A DNA stretch of 64,000 nucleotides from Chitinibacter sp. GC72 (GTDB lineage Bacteria; Pseudomonadota; Gammaproteobacteria; Burkholderiales; Chitinibacteraceae): positions 1 through 64,000 of the forward strand of contig NZ_VIRW01000010.1 in assembly GCF_009760905.1 (NCBI RefSeq), given 5' to 3'. Below are positions 34,374 to 42,742 of this stretch, piece after piece. The notes beneath the pieces were generated by a model, which was given only the letters and a program-made list of their open reading frames with translations, ran no database searches and had not been told where the DNA came from. A program made the position numbers and the translations under genes. Within the stretch, counting starts at the first letter, position 1, and each line of letters starts with the position of its first letter.

Positions 34374-34829
34374 TTATTGAGAAGCACGCGCGCGGAACAG
34401 CACACGATCGAGCGCCCAACGTTGCAGCGGGATCGCGATCAGCGCCAGCAACATTAAACCCCATTCAAGATGATCTTGCACCGCGCTGGGCATGTCTTTT
34501 AACACATGGTAGTACGAGACGAGCGCTACGGCATTGAGCGCGAAGAGTCCCAGCGCAGACAGGCGGGTAAATAGGCCCAGCACCAGCAACACCGGCAAGA
34601 TGAGTTCGCCAGCCGTTCCCCCGAAGGCCGCCAATTGCGGCGACAGCAAGGGAACGTGGTATTCGTCGCTGAACAACATCAGCGTGGTATCCCAATCGGC
34701 GATTTTGGTCAGGCCCGACATAAAAAAGATTTTGCCGATATACACGCGCAGAGCCAAATCGGCGAGCGGTGCAATGGCGTTGAGCGGTGTCGCTTGCGCT
34801 AAGCGTTGAAGCAATGGGGATGAAAGCAT
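34374..34829 (-). CDS. DoxX-family membrane protein
   Basis: The product has 151 residues with four predicted membrane spans and the DoxX pattern LALRVYIGKIFFMSGLTKIA near the start and LGLFTRLSALGLFALNAVAL later. DoxX proteins often accompany thiol and oxidant-defence genes, and in bufferin operons the DoxX member is called BufD. Here it sits one gene after a BufA1-like gene, separated by a terminator, and before a periplasmic thioredoxin-like gene. Its biochemical role is not known. Confidence 0.88.
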   Translation of the reverse strand: MLSSPLLQRLAQATPLNAIAPLADLALRVYIGKIFFMSGLTKIADWDTTLMLFSDEYHVPLLSPQLAAFGGTAGELILPVLLVLGLFTRLSALGLFALNAVALVSYYHVLKDMPSAVQDHLEWGLMLLALIAIPLQRWALDRVLFRARASQ

Positions 34830-34883
34830 AATGAAGTCCTTTATTGGATGCTGCGGTTTAGTCGATTCCGCGTTAAAAATCTA

Positions 34884-34913
34884 ACAAAAAAAATCCCCTT
34901 GCTAAGCAAGGGG
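34884..34913 (-). terminator. Intrinsic terminator after bufA1-like gene
   Basis: CCCCTTGC / GCAAGGGG with a 3-base loop followed on the minus strand by eight T. It splits bufA1 from doxX, so bufA1 message can be made in excess. Confidence 0.9.
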
Positions 34914-34946
34914 CAAAGAGGAAGGAGATTCGATGCGACTTAAGGG

Positions 34947-35195
34947 TTACAACGGCGTGAGCGAACCCTTCATCGCCAAGCAACTGCCTTTGGCGACTAG
35001 TTTCCACTCTTTACCATCACGGTCTTTCTTGGCCATGCCGGCACAAGAGTGACCGTTGGCGGCACAATCATTCGCGCCCGCTTTGGCGACGCCAAAGCAT
35101 TTTTCTTTGCTGGGGTCAGCGGCCAGGCTAGGCTGGCTGGCGAGCGCCAGCACTGCGGTCATGGCACCGGCCAAAATCAGTTGTCTGCGATCCAT
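34947..35195 (-). CDS. bufA1: BufA1-type (DUF2282) periplasmic bufferin precursor
   Basis: The product has 82 residues: a signal peptide ([20 protein letters not shown], cut after LAA near residue 26) then a short DUF2282 core with four cysteines at 33, 44, 51 and 72 ([22 protein letters not shown]). This is the pattern of bufferin-1 precursors, which are copper-chelating peptides modified by BufB/BufC. No DUF692 (BufB) or BufC gene is adjacent, so modification is uncertain. It is 12 bp after the DUF302 gene and is followed by a strong terminator. Confidence 0.85.
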   Translation of the reverse strand: MDRRQLILAGAMTAVLALASQPSLAADPSKEKCFGVAKAGANDCAANGHSCAGMAKKDRDGKEWKLVAKGSCLAMKGSLTPL

Positions 35196-35207
35196 CTTTT
35201 TGATCCT

Positions 35208-35606
35208 TTAGTGAATGCTGTGGCTGAGCAAGCTATGCAGCCCACGGAGCGGGGTGAGTAATTCGTCGTCAAATCCATGGCGCAGTTGCAAAAAATCGGG
35301 CTGATTCAGGTACACCCAAACTTGCCCGTGGCAGTCTTGGCTCACCAAGGCTTTCAGTGGTAAATCCAAACCGGTGCTGCTGGCTGAATTAATTAAAGCG
35401 GTGCCGATTTTTGGGTGCCCAAAGATCAATAATTGCGTGGGGGCCAATTCCAATTGCTGCTGCTTGGCCTGCGCTTGATGATCGATTTGGGCAAAAATCG
35501 TCGCGCCTTTGCTCTGAATCGCGGAACTTAAGCGGGCAATCGTTTCGCTAAAGTCATACGCCGAGGCGATTTTGTCGATGCCAAAGGCGTTCGGTTCTTC
35601 ACACAT
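35208..35606 (-). CDS. DUF302 protein
   Basis: The product has 132 residues with the DUF302 pattern: SETIARLSSAIQSKGATIFA, IDHQAQA, LLIFGHPKIGTALINSAS and GLDLPLKALVSQD. There is no signal peptide. DUF302 proteins are small alpha/beta proteins commonly found beside oxidative-stress and metal genes; the activity is unknown. The start lies 3 bp after the glutaredoxin stop, and the bufA1-like gene follows 12 bp later, so the three form one transcript. Confidence 0.88.
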   Translation of the reverse strand: MCEEPNAFGIDKIASAYDFSETIARLSSAIQSKGATIFAQIDHQAQAKQQQLELAPTQLLIFGHPKIGTALINSASSTGLDLPLKALVSQDCHGQVWVYLNQPDFLQLRHGFDDELLTPLRGLHSLLSHSIH

Positions 35607-35609
35607 GGA

Positions 35610-35873
35610 CTACACCCCTGCTTGTGCCAACCAAACCGGCAATTGGCCAGATTGATCAAGGGCTAATAAATCGGTAAAACCACCGACGTGTCGATCACCA
35701 ATAAAAATCTGCGGGACCGAGCGACGCGCGGTGCGCTCTACCATGGTGGCAAATTCGTCTGGATTTTGATCAACTAAAATTTTGTTCACGGCTAAACCTT
35801 TGCGCGCGAGCAAATTTTCAGCCTGAACGCAAAATGGGCAAGAACGGGTGCTGTAGAGGGTGATGGTTGACAT
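35610..35873 (-). CDS. grxC: Glutaredoxin, GrxC type
   Basis: The product has 87 residues from ATG 35873 (MSTITLYSTRSCPFC), with GGAG well placed upstream. The dithiol site CPFC is at 12-15, and glutathione-binding elements RRSVPQIFIGDRHVGGFTDL follow. The length matches GrxC. It reduces mixed disulfides and glutathionylated proteins. The symbol rests on resemblance; a second grxC may exist elsewhere. Confidence 0.88.
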   Translation of the reverse strand: MSTITLYSTRSCPFCVQAENLLARKGLAVNKILVDQNPDEFATMVERTARRSVPQIFIGDRHVGGFTDLLALDQSGQLPVWLAQAGV

Positions 35874-35935
35874 GTTGCGTCTCCTTTTTCTTAAACCATT
35901 GCGCTCGCCAGAGCGAACTAGCAACTGGATATGAC

Positions 35936-35986
35936 GGGTATATCGCCAAGATCATTTCTGATCATTGTATGTGGCGATATACCCAT
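35936..35986. repeat. GGGTAT hairpin repeat, copy 6
   Basis: GGGTATATCGCCAAGATCAT pairs with ATGTGGCGATATACCC, 49 bp, 10 bp after the YHS stop on the minus strand and before the glutaredoxin gene. Confidence 0.78.
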
Positions 35987-35993
35987 GGGTTAA

Positions 35994-36491
35994 TTACAAA
36001 TCTTTCGGTGCTTTATCCTTGATCGACGGCCATTCCATATTGGCTTTCTTCAGATTGCCCGGCACGTCTTCCAGCCATTTCTTCTGTACTTCTTTATTCA
36101 CATTCAGGTACAGCTTGCCATCCACAATCTTCCAAGCTTGTGGATCACCATCCAACTTCTTGTCCAAAGCCACGCCCATCGCGCAGAAGCCGCCAAACTG
36201 GGGTGCGTATTGCGCTGGGTTCGCAGTGAACTTGTCGCGGTTGGCTTTGCTAGCAAAGTGATAAGTCACGCCATCGTGCTGCGCGCTGTAAGCGGCATTG
36301 CCCAAGGTTGGCGCTTTAGCGGTGAAGTACGCCACTGGGTCGTAGCCTTTCAGGCCAACGCCTTGTTCGTCCACATTCACTGAGGCGGTCGACGTTTCGT
36401 CATAGGCCATGGCAGTGCTCGGTACAGCCGCCAAGAATGCGAAGCCAGACATCAAAGTTGCGGCGATCAGGGTTTTGCGAAGATTCAACAT
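35994..36491 (-). CDS. Exported YHS-domain protein
   Basis: The product has 165 residues with a signal peptide (MLNLRKTLIAATLMSGFAFL, cut after AMA near residue 29). The YHS core is VGLKGYDPVAYFTAKAPTLG, YHFASKANRDKFTANPAQYA and PQFGGFCAMGVA. YHS domains are small, often metal-associated modules, and this exported form is common near redox and copper genes. It is placed between the AhpD-like gene and the glutaredoxin gene on the same strand. Confidence 0.9.
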   Translation of the reverse strand: MLNLRKTLIAATLMSGFAFLAAVPSTAMAYDETSTASVNVDEQGVGLKGYDPVAYFTAKAPTLGNAAYSAQHDGVTYHFASKANRDKFTANPAQYAPQFGGFCAMGVALDKKLDGDPQAWKIVDGKLYLNVNKEVQKKWLEDVPGNLKKANMEWPSIKDKAPKDL

Positions 36492-36553
36492 GGGATAAGT
36501 CCTTTTAAAAAATAAATAGTCAGTCGTGAGGGTGTTACGGGTTAAATCATTAA

Positions 36554-37090
36554 TTAAGCTAAAGTCACTTTCGGGAAGTCGATTTCCAGGCGGCTGGCTT
36601 TGCCCAAGATATTGGTCAGCAAATTCATGCCGACGTGGGTAATAATCTCGACGATGTCCGCATCGCTAAAACCAGCGTTACGCGCTTCGATCAATTCGGC
36701 GGTGGTGATTTCGCCTTTGTGCTCAGCCAAAGAGCGCGCCAATTCCACGGCAATCGCCGCTTTCGCGTCTTGGCTAGTACCGGCACGGTTAGCCGCGATT
36801 TCGTCGCCATTCAAACCTGCGCCTTTACCGATTGCGGTGTGCGCTGACAGGCAGTATTCGCAAGAATTTTGCTGCGCCAAAGCTAGGGCGATACGTTCAC
36901 GCGTTTGCAAATCTAGGCTGCCTTCTTTCGCAATGCCGTGCAGACCGAGGAAGGCGCGCAGTGCAGCGGGTGAATTGGCAAACACTTTCAAGAAGTTCGG
37001 CACAATGCCCAGCTGAGCGTGGATGGCATCAAACAAAGCTTGTTGTTCGGCAGTTGCAGTTTCAGTAGTAACGACGTTAATGCGGCTCAT
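36554..37090 (-). CDS. AhpD-like carboxymuconolactone decarboxylase-family protein
   Basis: The product has 178 residues from ATG 37090 (MSRINVVTTETA), with AAGGA upstream. The motif is CEYCLSAH with Cys77, Cys80 and His84, exactly the positions of the paralogue at 29623. It should be a peroxidase using the paired cysteines. It heads the leftward locus and is divergent from a LysR gene (125 bp between starts), so it is the likely direct LysR target. Confidence 0.9.
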   Translation of the reverse strand: MSRINVVTTETATAEQQALFDAIHAQLGIVPNFLKVFANSPAALRAFLGLHGIAKEGSLDLQTRERIALALAQQNSCEYCLSAHTAIGKGAGLNGDEIAANRAGTSQDAKAAIAVELARSLAEHKGEITTAELIEARNAGFSDADIVEIITHVGMNLLTNILGKASRLEIDFPKVTLA

Positions 37091-37215
37091 GATTTTTTCC
37101 TTTAGATTTAAGAAGTTCACTCGGTGTTGAGCGAATGAGTGCATTGTGCCGATCTTCACTTGAAAGAAGAATCCACATGAATGACAATAGATTGTTGCTA
37201 AAAATGGAATAAATC

Positions 37216-38115
37216 ATGGATCGCTTTCATCAGATGACCGTCTATGTGGCGGTGGCCGAAACCGAGAGCTTTGCCGCCGCAGCGCGCAAGCTGGCGATGT
37301 CGCCGCCAGCAGTCACCCGCGCAGTGGCTGCCTTGGAAGAAGATTTGGGCGTGAAACTGTTAAACCGCACCACGCGCTATGTGCGAGTAACCGATGCAGG
37401 GCAACGCTATCTGGACGATGCGCGGCGGATTTTGGCCGAAGTGCAAGAAGCGGACGAAGTGGCTGCCGGCATTAACGCCGAGCCGCGCGGCCATCTGACC
37501 ATTACCGCACCAGTGCTATTTGGCCAGTTGTATGTGATGCCGCAGGTAGTGAAATTTTTGCAGCGCTACCCGGATGTCGATGTGTCGGCAATGTTTCTCG
37601 ATCGGGTGGTGAATATGCTCGAAGAAGGCGTGGACGTGGGTATCCGCATCGGCGCTTTGCCCGACAGCACGATGCGGGCAATACGGGTGGGGCAAGTGCG
37701 CCGCGTACTGTGCGCCTCGCCCGAATATTTGGCGCAATATGGCATCCCGCAAACCCCGCAAGATTTGCTGCAGCACCAGATCGTAGCCGCCAGCAGCATT
37801 AGCCCCACGGTGGAATGGAAGTTTGGCGAAGATGAGCACAGCAAAGTCGTGCGCATCAAACCGCGCATTACCGTCACCAGTAATGATGGGGCGATTTCAG
37901 CGGTGCGCCATGGCGCGGGAATTACGCGCCTGATGTCGTATCAGGTGGCGGCGCATTTGCAGAGCGGCGAACTCAAAACGGTACTGGGTGAATTTGAAGC
38001 CAAACCATTGCCGATTCATGTGGTACACCGCGAAGGCCGCCATGGCTCGGCCAAGATTCGCGCTTTTGTTGATTTTATGGCGCAGGCACTCAAAGAAAAC
38101 AGCGCGCTTAACTAG
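37216..38115 (+). CDS. LysR-family transcriptional regulator
   Basis: The product is 299 residues: MDRFHQMTVYVAVAETESFA begins the winged helix-turn-helix (recognition part LAMSPPAVTRAVAALEEDLG), followed by the effector-binding domain ending FVDFMAQALKE. It belongs to the large DHDPS-neighbouring CrgA-like LysR branch. Divergent orientation to the AhpD-YHS-Grx-DUF302-BufA1 run makes it the candidate regulator of that set. Binding sites were not resolved. Confidence 0.9.
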   Translation: MDRFHQMTVYVAVAETESFAAAARKLAMSPPAVTRAVAALEEDLGVKLLNRTTRYVRVTDAGQRYLDDARRILAEVQEADEVAAGINAEPRGHLTITAPVLFGQLYVMPQVVKFLQRYPDVDVSAMFLDRVVNMLEEGVDVGIRIGALPDSTMRAIRVGQVRRVLCASPEYLAQYGIPQTPQDLLQHQIVAASSISPTVEWKFGEDEHSKVVRIKPRITVTSNDGAISAVRHGAGITRLMSYQVAAHLQSGELKTVLGEFEAKPLPIHVVHREGRHGSAKIRAFVDFMAQALKENSALN

Positions 38116-38181
38116 GTACCGTCTTGCCCTCATGCAAACCCTGCCATGGAGCGATCAGCGCGCTGCTGCTGGCCCGCGTGC

Positions 38182-39762
38182 TTACTGGCTGCGTACGTTG
38201 AGCCAGTTTTGCCGCCCGAACGGGTTGACGACATAGCCTGAGACTTTGGGCGTGGTAATCACCGAAGTTAGCGGGTGCGCCAGCGGTATCCACAAAGCTT
38301 GCTGTGCGATGATTTTTTGCGCGGCCTGATATTGATTGCTGCGCTCATTGATATTGGCCGTGGTGCGGCCTTTCTTGATCAGTGCATCGAGCTGTGGCAG
38401 GCAGAAACGGGCGAAATTGAGCCCCGATTCGAGCGAGGCGCAGGCAAATTGCGGCGTCAGGAAATTATCCGGGTCACCATTGTCGCCGCTCCAGCCCATA
38501 AACAGAATGTCATGTTCGCCCGCTTTGGCACGCTTGATTAATTCACCCCATTCAATGGTTTTTAGCTCGGCGCGAACGCCGATTTTCGCCAGATCGGCTT
38601 GCAGCAATTCGCCACCCAGCCGTGGATTCGGGTTCAGTGTGCTGCCTGCCGGACGAATCCAGATTGTGGTATCAAAGCCATTGGGAAAGCCGGCTTTAGC
38701 GAGCAGCGCTTTGGCCTTGGTTGAGTTGTAGCTGGTTTCCTTGTCGCCCAGATAGCTCCACGTTGCAGGTGGCAGCGGGCTATTGGCCGCAGTCGCGGTG
38801 CCTTGGAAAACTTGATTTAGATAGGTTTTCTGGTCGAAAGCCAGTTTGAGCGCCTGACGGACTTCCACCTTGTCCAAGGGTTTGTGCTGCGTATTGAGTG
38901 CGACAAAAGCGGTGGCAAACATCGGTGTGCTGAGCACTTTCAGGTTTTTATCCTGCTGCGCGGCGGTGATTTCCTGCGGTTTGGGGCCGAGCGCAATCTG
39001 GCATTCGCCAGCTTTGACTTTTTGTACCCGCACCACCGGATCCGGGGTGATGGCGTAGATTAATTTATCCGATTTGGGCTTGCCGCCAAAATACTGTGGG
39101 TGGGCATCAAAGCGGATTACGGCGTCTTTTTGAAAGCTGCGCAATGCAAATGGGCCGGTGCCAATCGGTTTGCTGTTGAACGCATTTTGCTGATTTGTGG
39201 CCAGTAGCTGGGCGGCGTATTGCGCTGAATAAATCGACGCAAAACCCATGCTCAGCAAGGGCAGGAAAGTGGCGTCGGCCTGCTGCAAAGTAAATTGCAC
39301 GGTCAAATCGTCGATTTTGCGGATGTCCTTAACCAGCTTGCCTAACCCAAATGATTGGGCGTGCGGGTAGCCGTTGGGGGCGCTGGCATGCCAGGGGTGA
39401 TTGGGGTCGAGCATGCGCTGGAAGCTGAAAATGACATCGTCGGCATTCAGAGCCCGGGTGGGCTGGAAATAATCGGTGCGCTGAAACGCCACCTTCGCTC
39501 GCAGCTTGAAAGTGTATTGCAGCCCATCTGCGCTCACTTGCCATTGTTGCGCCAGGCTGGGCACCAGCTTGCCGCTACTGGCATCGTATTCAAGCAGCCG
39601 GTTGAAAATGGTGTCGGCCGCCGCGTTGGTATTGGTCAGCGAATTGTATTGCACCACGTCAAAACCATCGGGGCTGGCTTCGGTGCACACGGTCAAGGCT
39701 TTGCTGTGTGATATACCGCTAAGGAGTATGCCGATTAAGGCAATGGCTGGATTGATGTTCAT
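38182..39762 (-). CDS. Peptide ABC transporter binding protein (family 5, DppA-like)
   Basis: The product is 526 residues: a signal peptide (MNINPAIALIGILLSGISHS), then LTVCTEASPDGFDVVQYNSL, the DppA-like beginning of the mature protein. Family-5 features TRALNADDVIFSFQRMLDPN, IGTGPFALRSFQKDAVIRF and ILFMGWSGDNGDPDNFLTPQ are present. It binds dipeptides, or heme or related ligands, for an ABC importer. No permease or ATPase genes are adjacent, so it is an orphan component. About 65 bp separate it from the HhH gene upstream. Confidence 0.9.
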   Translation of the reverse strand: MNINPAIALIGILLSGISHSKALTVCTEASPDGFDVVQYNSLTNTNAAADTIFNRLLEYDASSGKLVPSLAQQWQVSADGLQYTFKLRAKVAFQRTDYFQPTRALNADDVIFSFQRMLDPNHPWHASAPNGYPHAQSFGLGKLVKDIRKIDDLTVQFTLQQADATFLPLLSMGFASIYSAQYAAQLLATNQQNAFNSKPIGTGPFALRSFQKDAVIRFDAHPQYFGGKPKSDKLIYAITPDPVVRVQKVKAGECQIALGPKPQEITAAQQDKNLKVLSTPMFATAFVALNTQHKPLDKVEVRQALKLAFDQKTYLNQVFQGTATAANSPLPPATWSYLGDKETSYNSTKAKALLAKAGFPNGFDTTIWIRPAGSTLNPNPRLGGELLQADLAKIGVRAELKTIEWGELIKRAKAGEHDILFMGWSGDNGDPDNFLTPQFACASLESGLNFARFCLPQLDALIKKGRTTANINERSNQYQAAQKIIAQQALWIPLAHPLTSVITTPKVSGYVVNPFGRQNWLNVRSQ

Positions 39763-39829
39763 GAATATACCTCTGGTTTTTAAATCGGCTAAGGCTGTGT
39801 TGTTGTTCTTGATGTCGCCGTGTTTGTTG

Positions 39830-40174
39830 CTAGCGATGCTGCTGTTCTTCCGGTGCCAGCAGCGCGTATCCGTATTTATTTAGTATTTCTTTGGCTTTTG
39901 CCAGCTGTTTATCGCTACGCGAGACCTTGTGTTCTTTGCTGGCGGGGATATGTACATCTAGGCCGTATTGTTGCAGCCAACTGCGGATCAATTGCAGGCT
40001 TTTTTCTCCCAGGCCCGGGATATGCAGCAGATGCCGGTAACTGATTGCAGCTACTTCTTGCGGGGTAAAGTATTCGCGGTCCAAATGATTTTTTAGCGCA
40101 TTGATCTGCCGATTGGTCAGTGGGGCATAACAGCCATCAAAGTCGCTGGCTGCTGGACTTTGTTTTCGATGCAT
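39830..40174 (-). CDS. Small helix-hairpin-helix protein
   Basis: The product has 114 residues from ATG 40174. The centre has a helix-hairpin-helix-like motif in LLHIPGLGEKSLQLIRSWLQ preceded by LTNRQINALKNHL, similar in shape to DNA-binding HhH modules and to the RNA polymerase alpha C-domain. The basic tail (KEHKVSRSDKQLAKAKEILN) is also compatible with DNA binding. No family name can be given. It starts 17 bp after the hydrolase stop on the same strand. Confidence 0.7.
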   Translation of the reverse strand: MHRKQSPAASDFDGCYAPLTNRQINALKNHLDREYFTPQEVAAISYRHLLHIPGLGEKSLQLIRSWLQQYGLDVHIPASKEHKVSRSDKQLAKAKEILNKYGYALLAPEEQQHR

Positions 40175-40191
40175 CAATTTGCCCCATTGTT

Positions 40192-40800
40192 TTACTGAGA
40201 GATGTCCAGCTCAATCAGCATTTCTTGCTCATGGATTTTGCTAATCAGCTGCTCCAGCAGTTGCAAGCCTTCAGGCCATTGACCGTGCCCTGATTCGACA
40301 TTGATGTGGCCACCGTTTTCTATCCAGTGCAGCTTGCTGCGCCAGCTCTGGCTCAATTGCACGGCACGATCCACGCTGCAGCTCGGATCGTTATCGCTGG
40401 CGATTACCCAGCTGGTAAACGGCAGAGCAATCGACGGTAGCGGCATAAAGCCTTGAAATTCGTCGGGCGCCTCGGGCCGCTTTACATCGGCCGGGGCAAC
40501 GAGCAATACGCCTTGCACGGCTCGGTTGCGGCCAAATAGCGCCGCCCAGTGAGCCAACGTAGCGCAAGCGAGGCTGTGCGCCACAATGATTGTGGGGGCG
40601 TCGCTCTCAGCAATTTTCTGCTCAAAGCTGCGCACCCAATCGGCGGCTTTGGGATGCTGCCAGTCGTCTTGCTCGATGCGCTCGATTTGCGGGTATTGCT
40701 GTTGCCAGATCGATTGCCAGTGGTCGGCGGGCGAATTATTCCAGCCCGGGGCAATCAGGATGCGGTTTCCGGCGCTCAGCCAGCGTTCAATGGTCGCCAT
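40192..40800 (-). CDS. RBBP9/YdeN-family serine hydrolase
   Basis: The product has 202 residues, typical for the family. The nucleophile is Ser76 in IIVAHSLACA, the acid lies in ASDNDPSC (about 134-141) and the histidine is His165 in NGGHINVESGHG. ILIAPGWNNSPADHW at the start is the family signature. It is an alpha/beta hydrolase with poorly defined natural substrates. It lies between the EAL gene (30 bp upstream) and the HhH gene on the same strand. Confidence 0.9.
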   Translation of the reverse strand: MATIERWLSAGNRILIAPGWNNSPADHWQSIWQQQYPQIERIEQDDWQHPKAADWVRSFEQKIAESDAPTIIVAHSLACATLAHWAALFGRNRAVQGVLLVAPADVKRPEAPDEFQGFMPLPSIALPFTSWVIASDNDPSCSVDRAVQLSQSWRSKLHWIENGGHINVESGHGQWPEGLQLLEQLISKIHEQEMLIELDISQ

Positions 40801-40830
40801 AAGGTATGCTCGATCTAAAGCTTGTTATTT

Positions 40831-41556
40831 TTAGAGTGGACGGTAATTTGGGCGAGCCAGGAAAAAGCCTTGCAGGCCATCCACGCCACTATCCAGTGCG
40901 ATGCTTTTTTCGATTTGCGTCTCGACACCTTCGGCAATGACCTGACTGCCTGCGTCGTGTAGCAGCGACACCAGCTTGGCGTAGCCTTGCCGGGCTTTGT
41001 CCTGCTGGGCGGCCAGCGCCAGAATATGGCGGTCAAGCTTGACGAAATCAGGCTCAAGCAGCCAGAGCCGGTCCAGATTGGCCATGCCGTGGCCAAAATC
41101 ATCCAGCGCAATCCGGTAGCCTTTGGCGCGGTAGTTTTTCACTGCGCGGCCGATTGCGCTGGCATCGACGGCGACGGTTTCGTTTTCCAGCAATTCGGGG
41201 TGAACATTTAAAAACAGCAGCCGGTTCGATTGGGCATAGCTGCTGTAATTCATCACATGCAGGGTGCGGCATAGGCGGTCAAAAGCGACCAGTTTGTGAC
41301 CTTGCCGTGCCGAGGCAAAAGCCTGCGGCGGCGAAATGGCTTTATCGCGCACTGAGGCGCGCAGCAAGGCTTCGTCGGCAAAGTGGTGATTATGGCGATC
41401 AAAAATCGGCTGAAACGCCGACGCGAGCGTGGAGCCCAGCGCCTTGACCAGAATGCCGCGCAGCGAATCGACCTGAAACAGGCTTTCTGGCCAGTCGCGG
41501 GCAATTTCGGGCGGCACCGGCAAGCGCTCGCTTGCTTGTATATGTGGCCAGTTCAT
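40831..41556 (-). CDS. Stand-alone EAL-domain protein (c-di-GMP phosphodiesterase candidate)
   Basis: The product has 241 residues from ATG 41556 (MNWPHIQASERL), with AAGGA upstream. EAL landmarks remain: AFQPIFDRHNHHFADEALLR (the EAL signature), LFLNVHPELL with the metal-binding Asn, IALDDFGHGMANLDRL with the DDFG acids, FVKLDRHI, and QVIAEGVET. The core residues look complete, so activity is plausible, although spacing around the middle is unusual. There is no sensor domain, so it is cytosolic. A GGGTAT repeat and the second sulfate-binding gene lie upstream. Confidence 0.85.
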   Translation of the reverse strand: MNWPHIQASERLPVPPEIARDWPESLFQVDSLRGILVKALGSTLASAFQPIFDRHNHHFADEALLRASVRDKAISPPQAFASARQGHKLVAFDRLCRTLHVMNYSSYAQSNRLLFLNVHPELLENETVAVDASAIGRAVKNYRAKGYRIALDDFGHGMANLDRLWLLEPDFVKLDRHILALAAQQDKARQGYAKLVSLLHDAGSQVIAEGVETQIEKSIALDSGVDGLQGFFLARPNYRPL

Positions 41557-41645
41557 GGCGCAATCCTTCGCATGGAATGTATTTCTGTCCCGGGCATAGC
41601 CTGCGATGGCGTGGTTTGCCAACCGACCTGCTCAGAATGACCTAT

Positions 41646-41696
41646 GGGGTATATGCCTATAGCCTTTTTTATGTATTGGCTGCAGGCATATACCCT
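41646..41696. repeat. GGGTAT hairpin repeat, copy 7
   Basis: GGGGTATATGCCTATAGCC pairs with GGCTGCAGGCATATACCC, 50 bp, 42 bp after the stop of the second sulfate-binding gene (minus strand). The best paired copy. Confidence 0.8.
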
Positions 41697-41737
41697 GTGG
41701 TGTGTGCCCGGCTGCTGCCGGGCAGGCGCAGTGGGCC

Positions 41738-42742
41738 TTATTTGCCTGCGCTGTAGATCTGGTCGAACACGCCGCCGTCGCTAAAGTGGGTTTTCTGCGC
41801 CTTGGCCCAGCCACCGAACACATCGTCGATGTCGAACAGTTTCACGTTCGGAAACTGCTTGGCGTACTTGGCCAGAACGGCTTTATCCTGCGGACGGTAG
41901 TAGTTTTGTGCGGCAATTTCCTGACCTTCTTTGGAATACAGGTAGTTCAGGTATTCGGTCGCCACTTTGCGCGTGCCTTTTTTGTCGACGACTTTATCGA
42001 CAATCGCCACCGGTGGCTCGGCCAGAATCGACAGGCTAGGCGCCACAATGTCGAATTTATCCGGGCCCAGCTCCTTGATCGCCAGCACGGCTTCGTTTTC
42101 CCACGACAGGAATACATCACCCTGGCCGCGCTGTGTGAACGTCACCAGCGAGCCGCGTGCGCCGGTATCCAGAATCGGTACATTTTTAAACAGCTTCTGC
42201 ACAAAATCACGTGCTTTGGCGTCGTTGCCGCCAGGCTGCTTGAGGGCGTATGCCCAGGCCGCCAGATAGTTCCAGCGCGCGCCGCCCGAGGTTTTCGGAT
42301 TCGGTGTGATGACCTTGATGTCGTCGCGAATCAGGTCATTCCAGTCTTTGACCTTTTTCGGGTTGCCTTTGCGAACCAGAAAAACAATGGTCGAGGTGTA
42401 AGGGCTGGCATTGTTCGGCAGCTTTTTCTGCCAGTCCGGGCTGAGCAATTTGCCTTTTTCAGCCAGCTCGTCAATGTCGTAGGCAAGGGCAAGGGTCACT
42501 ACATCGGCTTCCAGTCCGTCGATGACCGACCGGCCTTGCTTGCCTGAGCCGCCGTGAGACTGGCGTACCGTCACATCGTCACCTGTTTTGGCTTTCCAGT
42601 GTTTGGCAAAGGCTTTGTTATATTCCTGATACAGCTCACGCGTTGGATCGTAAGACACATTCAGTAGCTCGATACTGGCGGCCAGGCTGGTGCCGCTGGC
42701 GATGGCAAGGGTAATTGCTGTAAGGGTGTGTTTGAGTTTCAT
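41738..42742 (-). CDS. Second sulfate-binding protein, orphan
   Basis: The product has 334 residues, the same length as the operon-borne paralogue at 20664. It has a signal peptide ([20 protein letters not shown]) and Sbp hallmarks [40 protein letters not shown] and [14 protein letters not shown]. No permease genes are nearby, so it probably feeds CysTWA from 20 kb away, perhaps with another specificity (thiosulfate or a sulfate analogue). It lies upstream of a GGGTAT hairpin and the EAL gene. Confidence 0.9.
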   Translation of the reverse strand: MKLKHTLTAITLAIASGTSLAASIELLNVSYDPTRELYQEYNKAFAKHWKAKTGDDVTVRQSHGGSGKQGRSVIDGLEADVVTLALAYDIDELAEKGKLLSPDWQKKLPNNASPYTSTIVFLVRKGNPKKVKDWNDLIRDDIKVITPNPKTSGGARWNYLAAWAYALKQPGGNDAKARDFVQKLFKNVPILDTGARGSLVTFTQRGQGDVFLSWENEAVLAIKELGPDKFDIVAPSLSILAEPPVAIVDKVVDKKGTRKVATEYLNYLYSKEGQEIAAQNYYRPQDKAVLAKYAKQFPNVKLFDIDDVFGGWAKAQKTHFSDGGVFDQIYSAGK

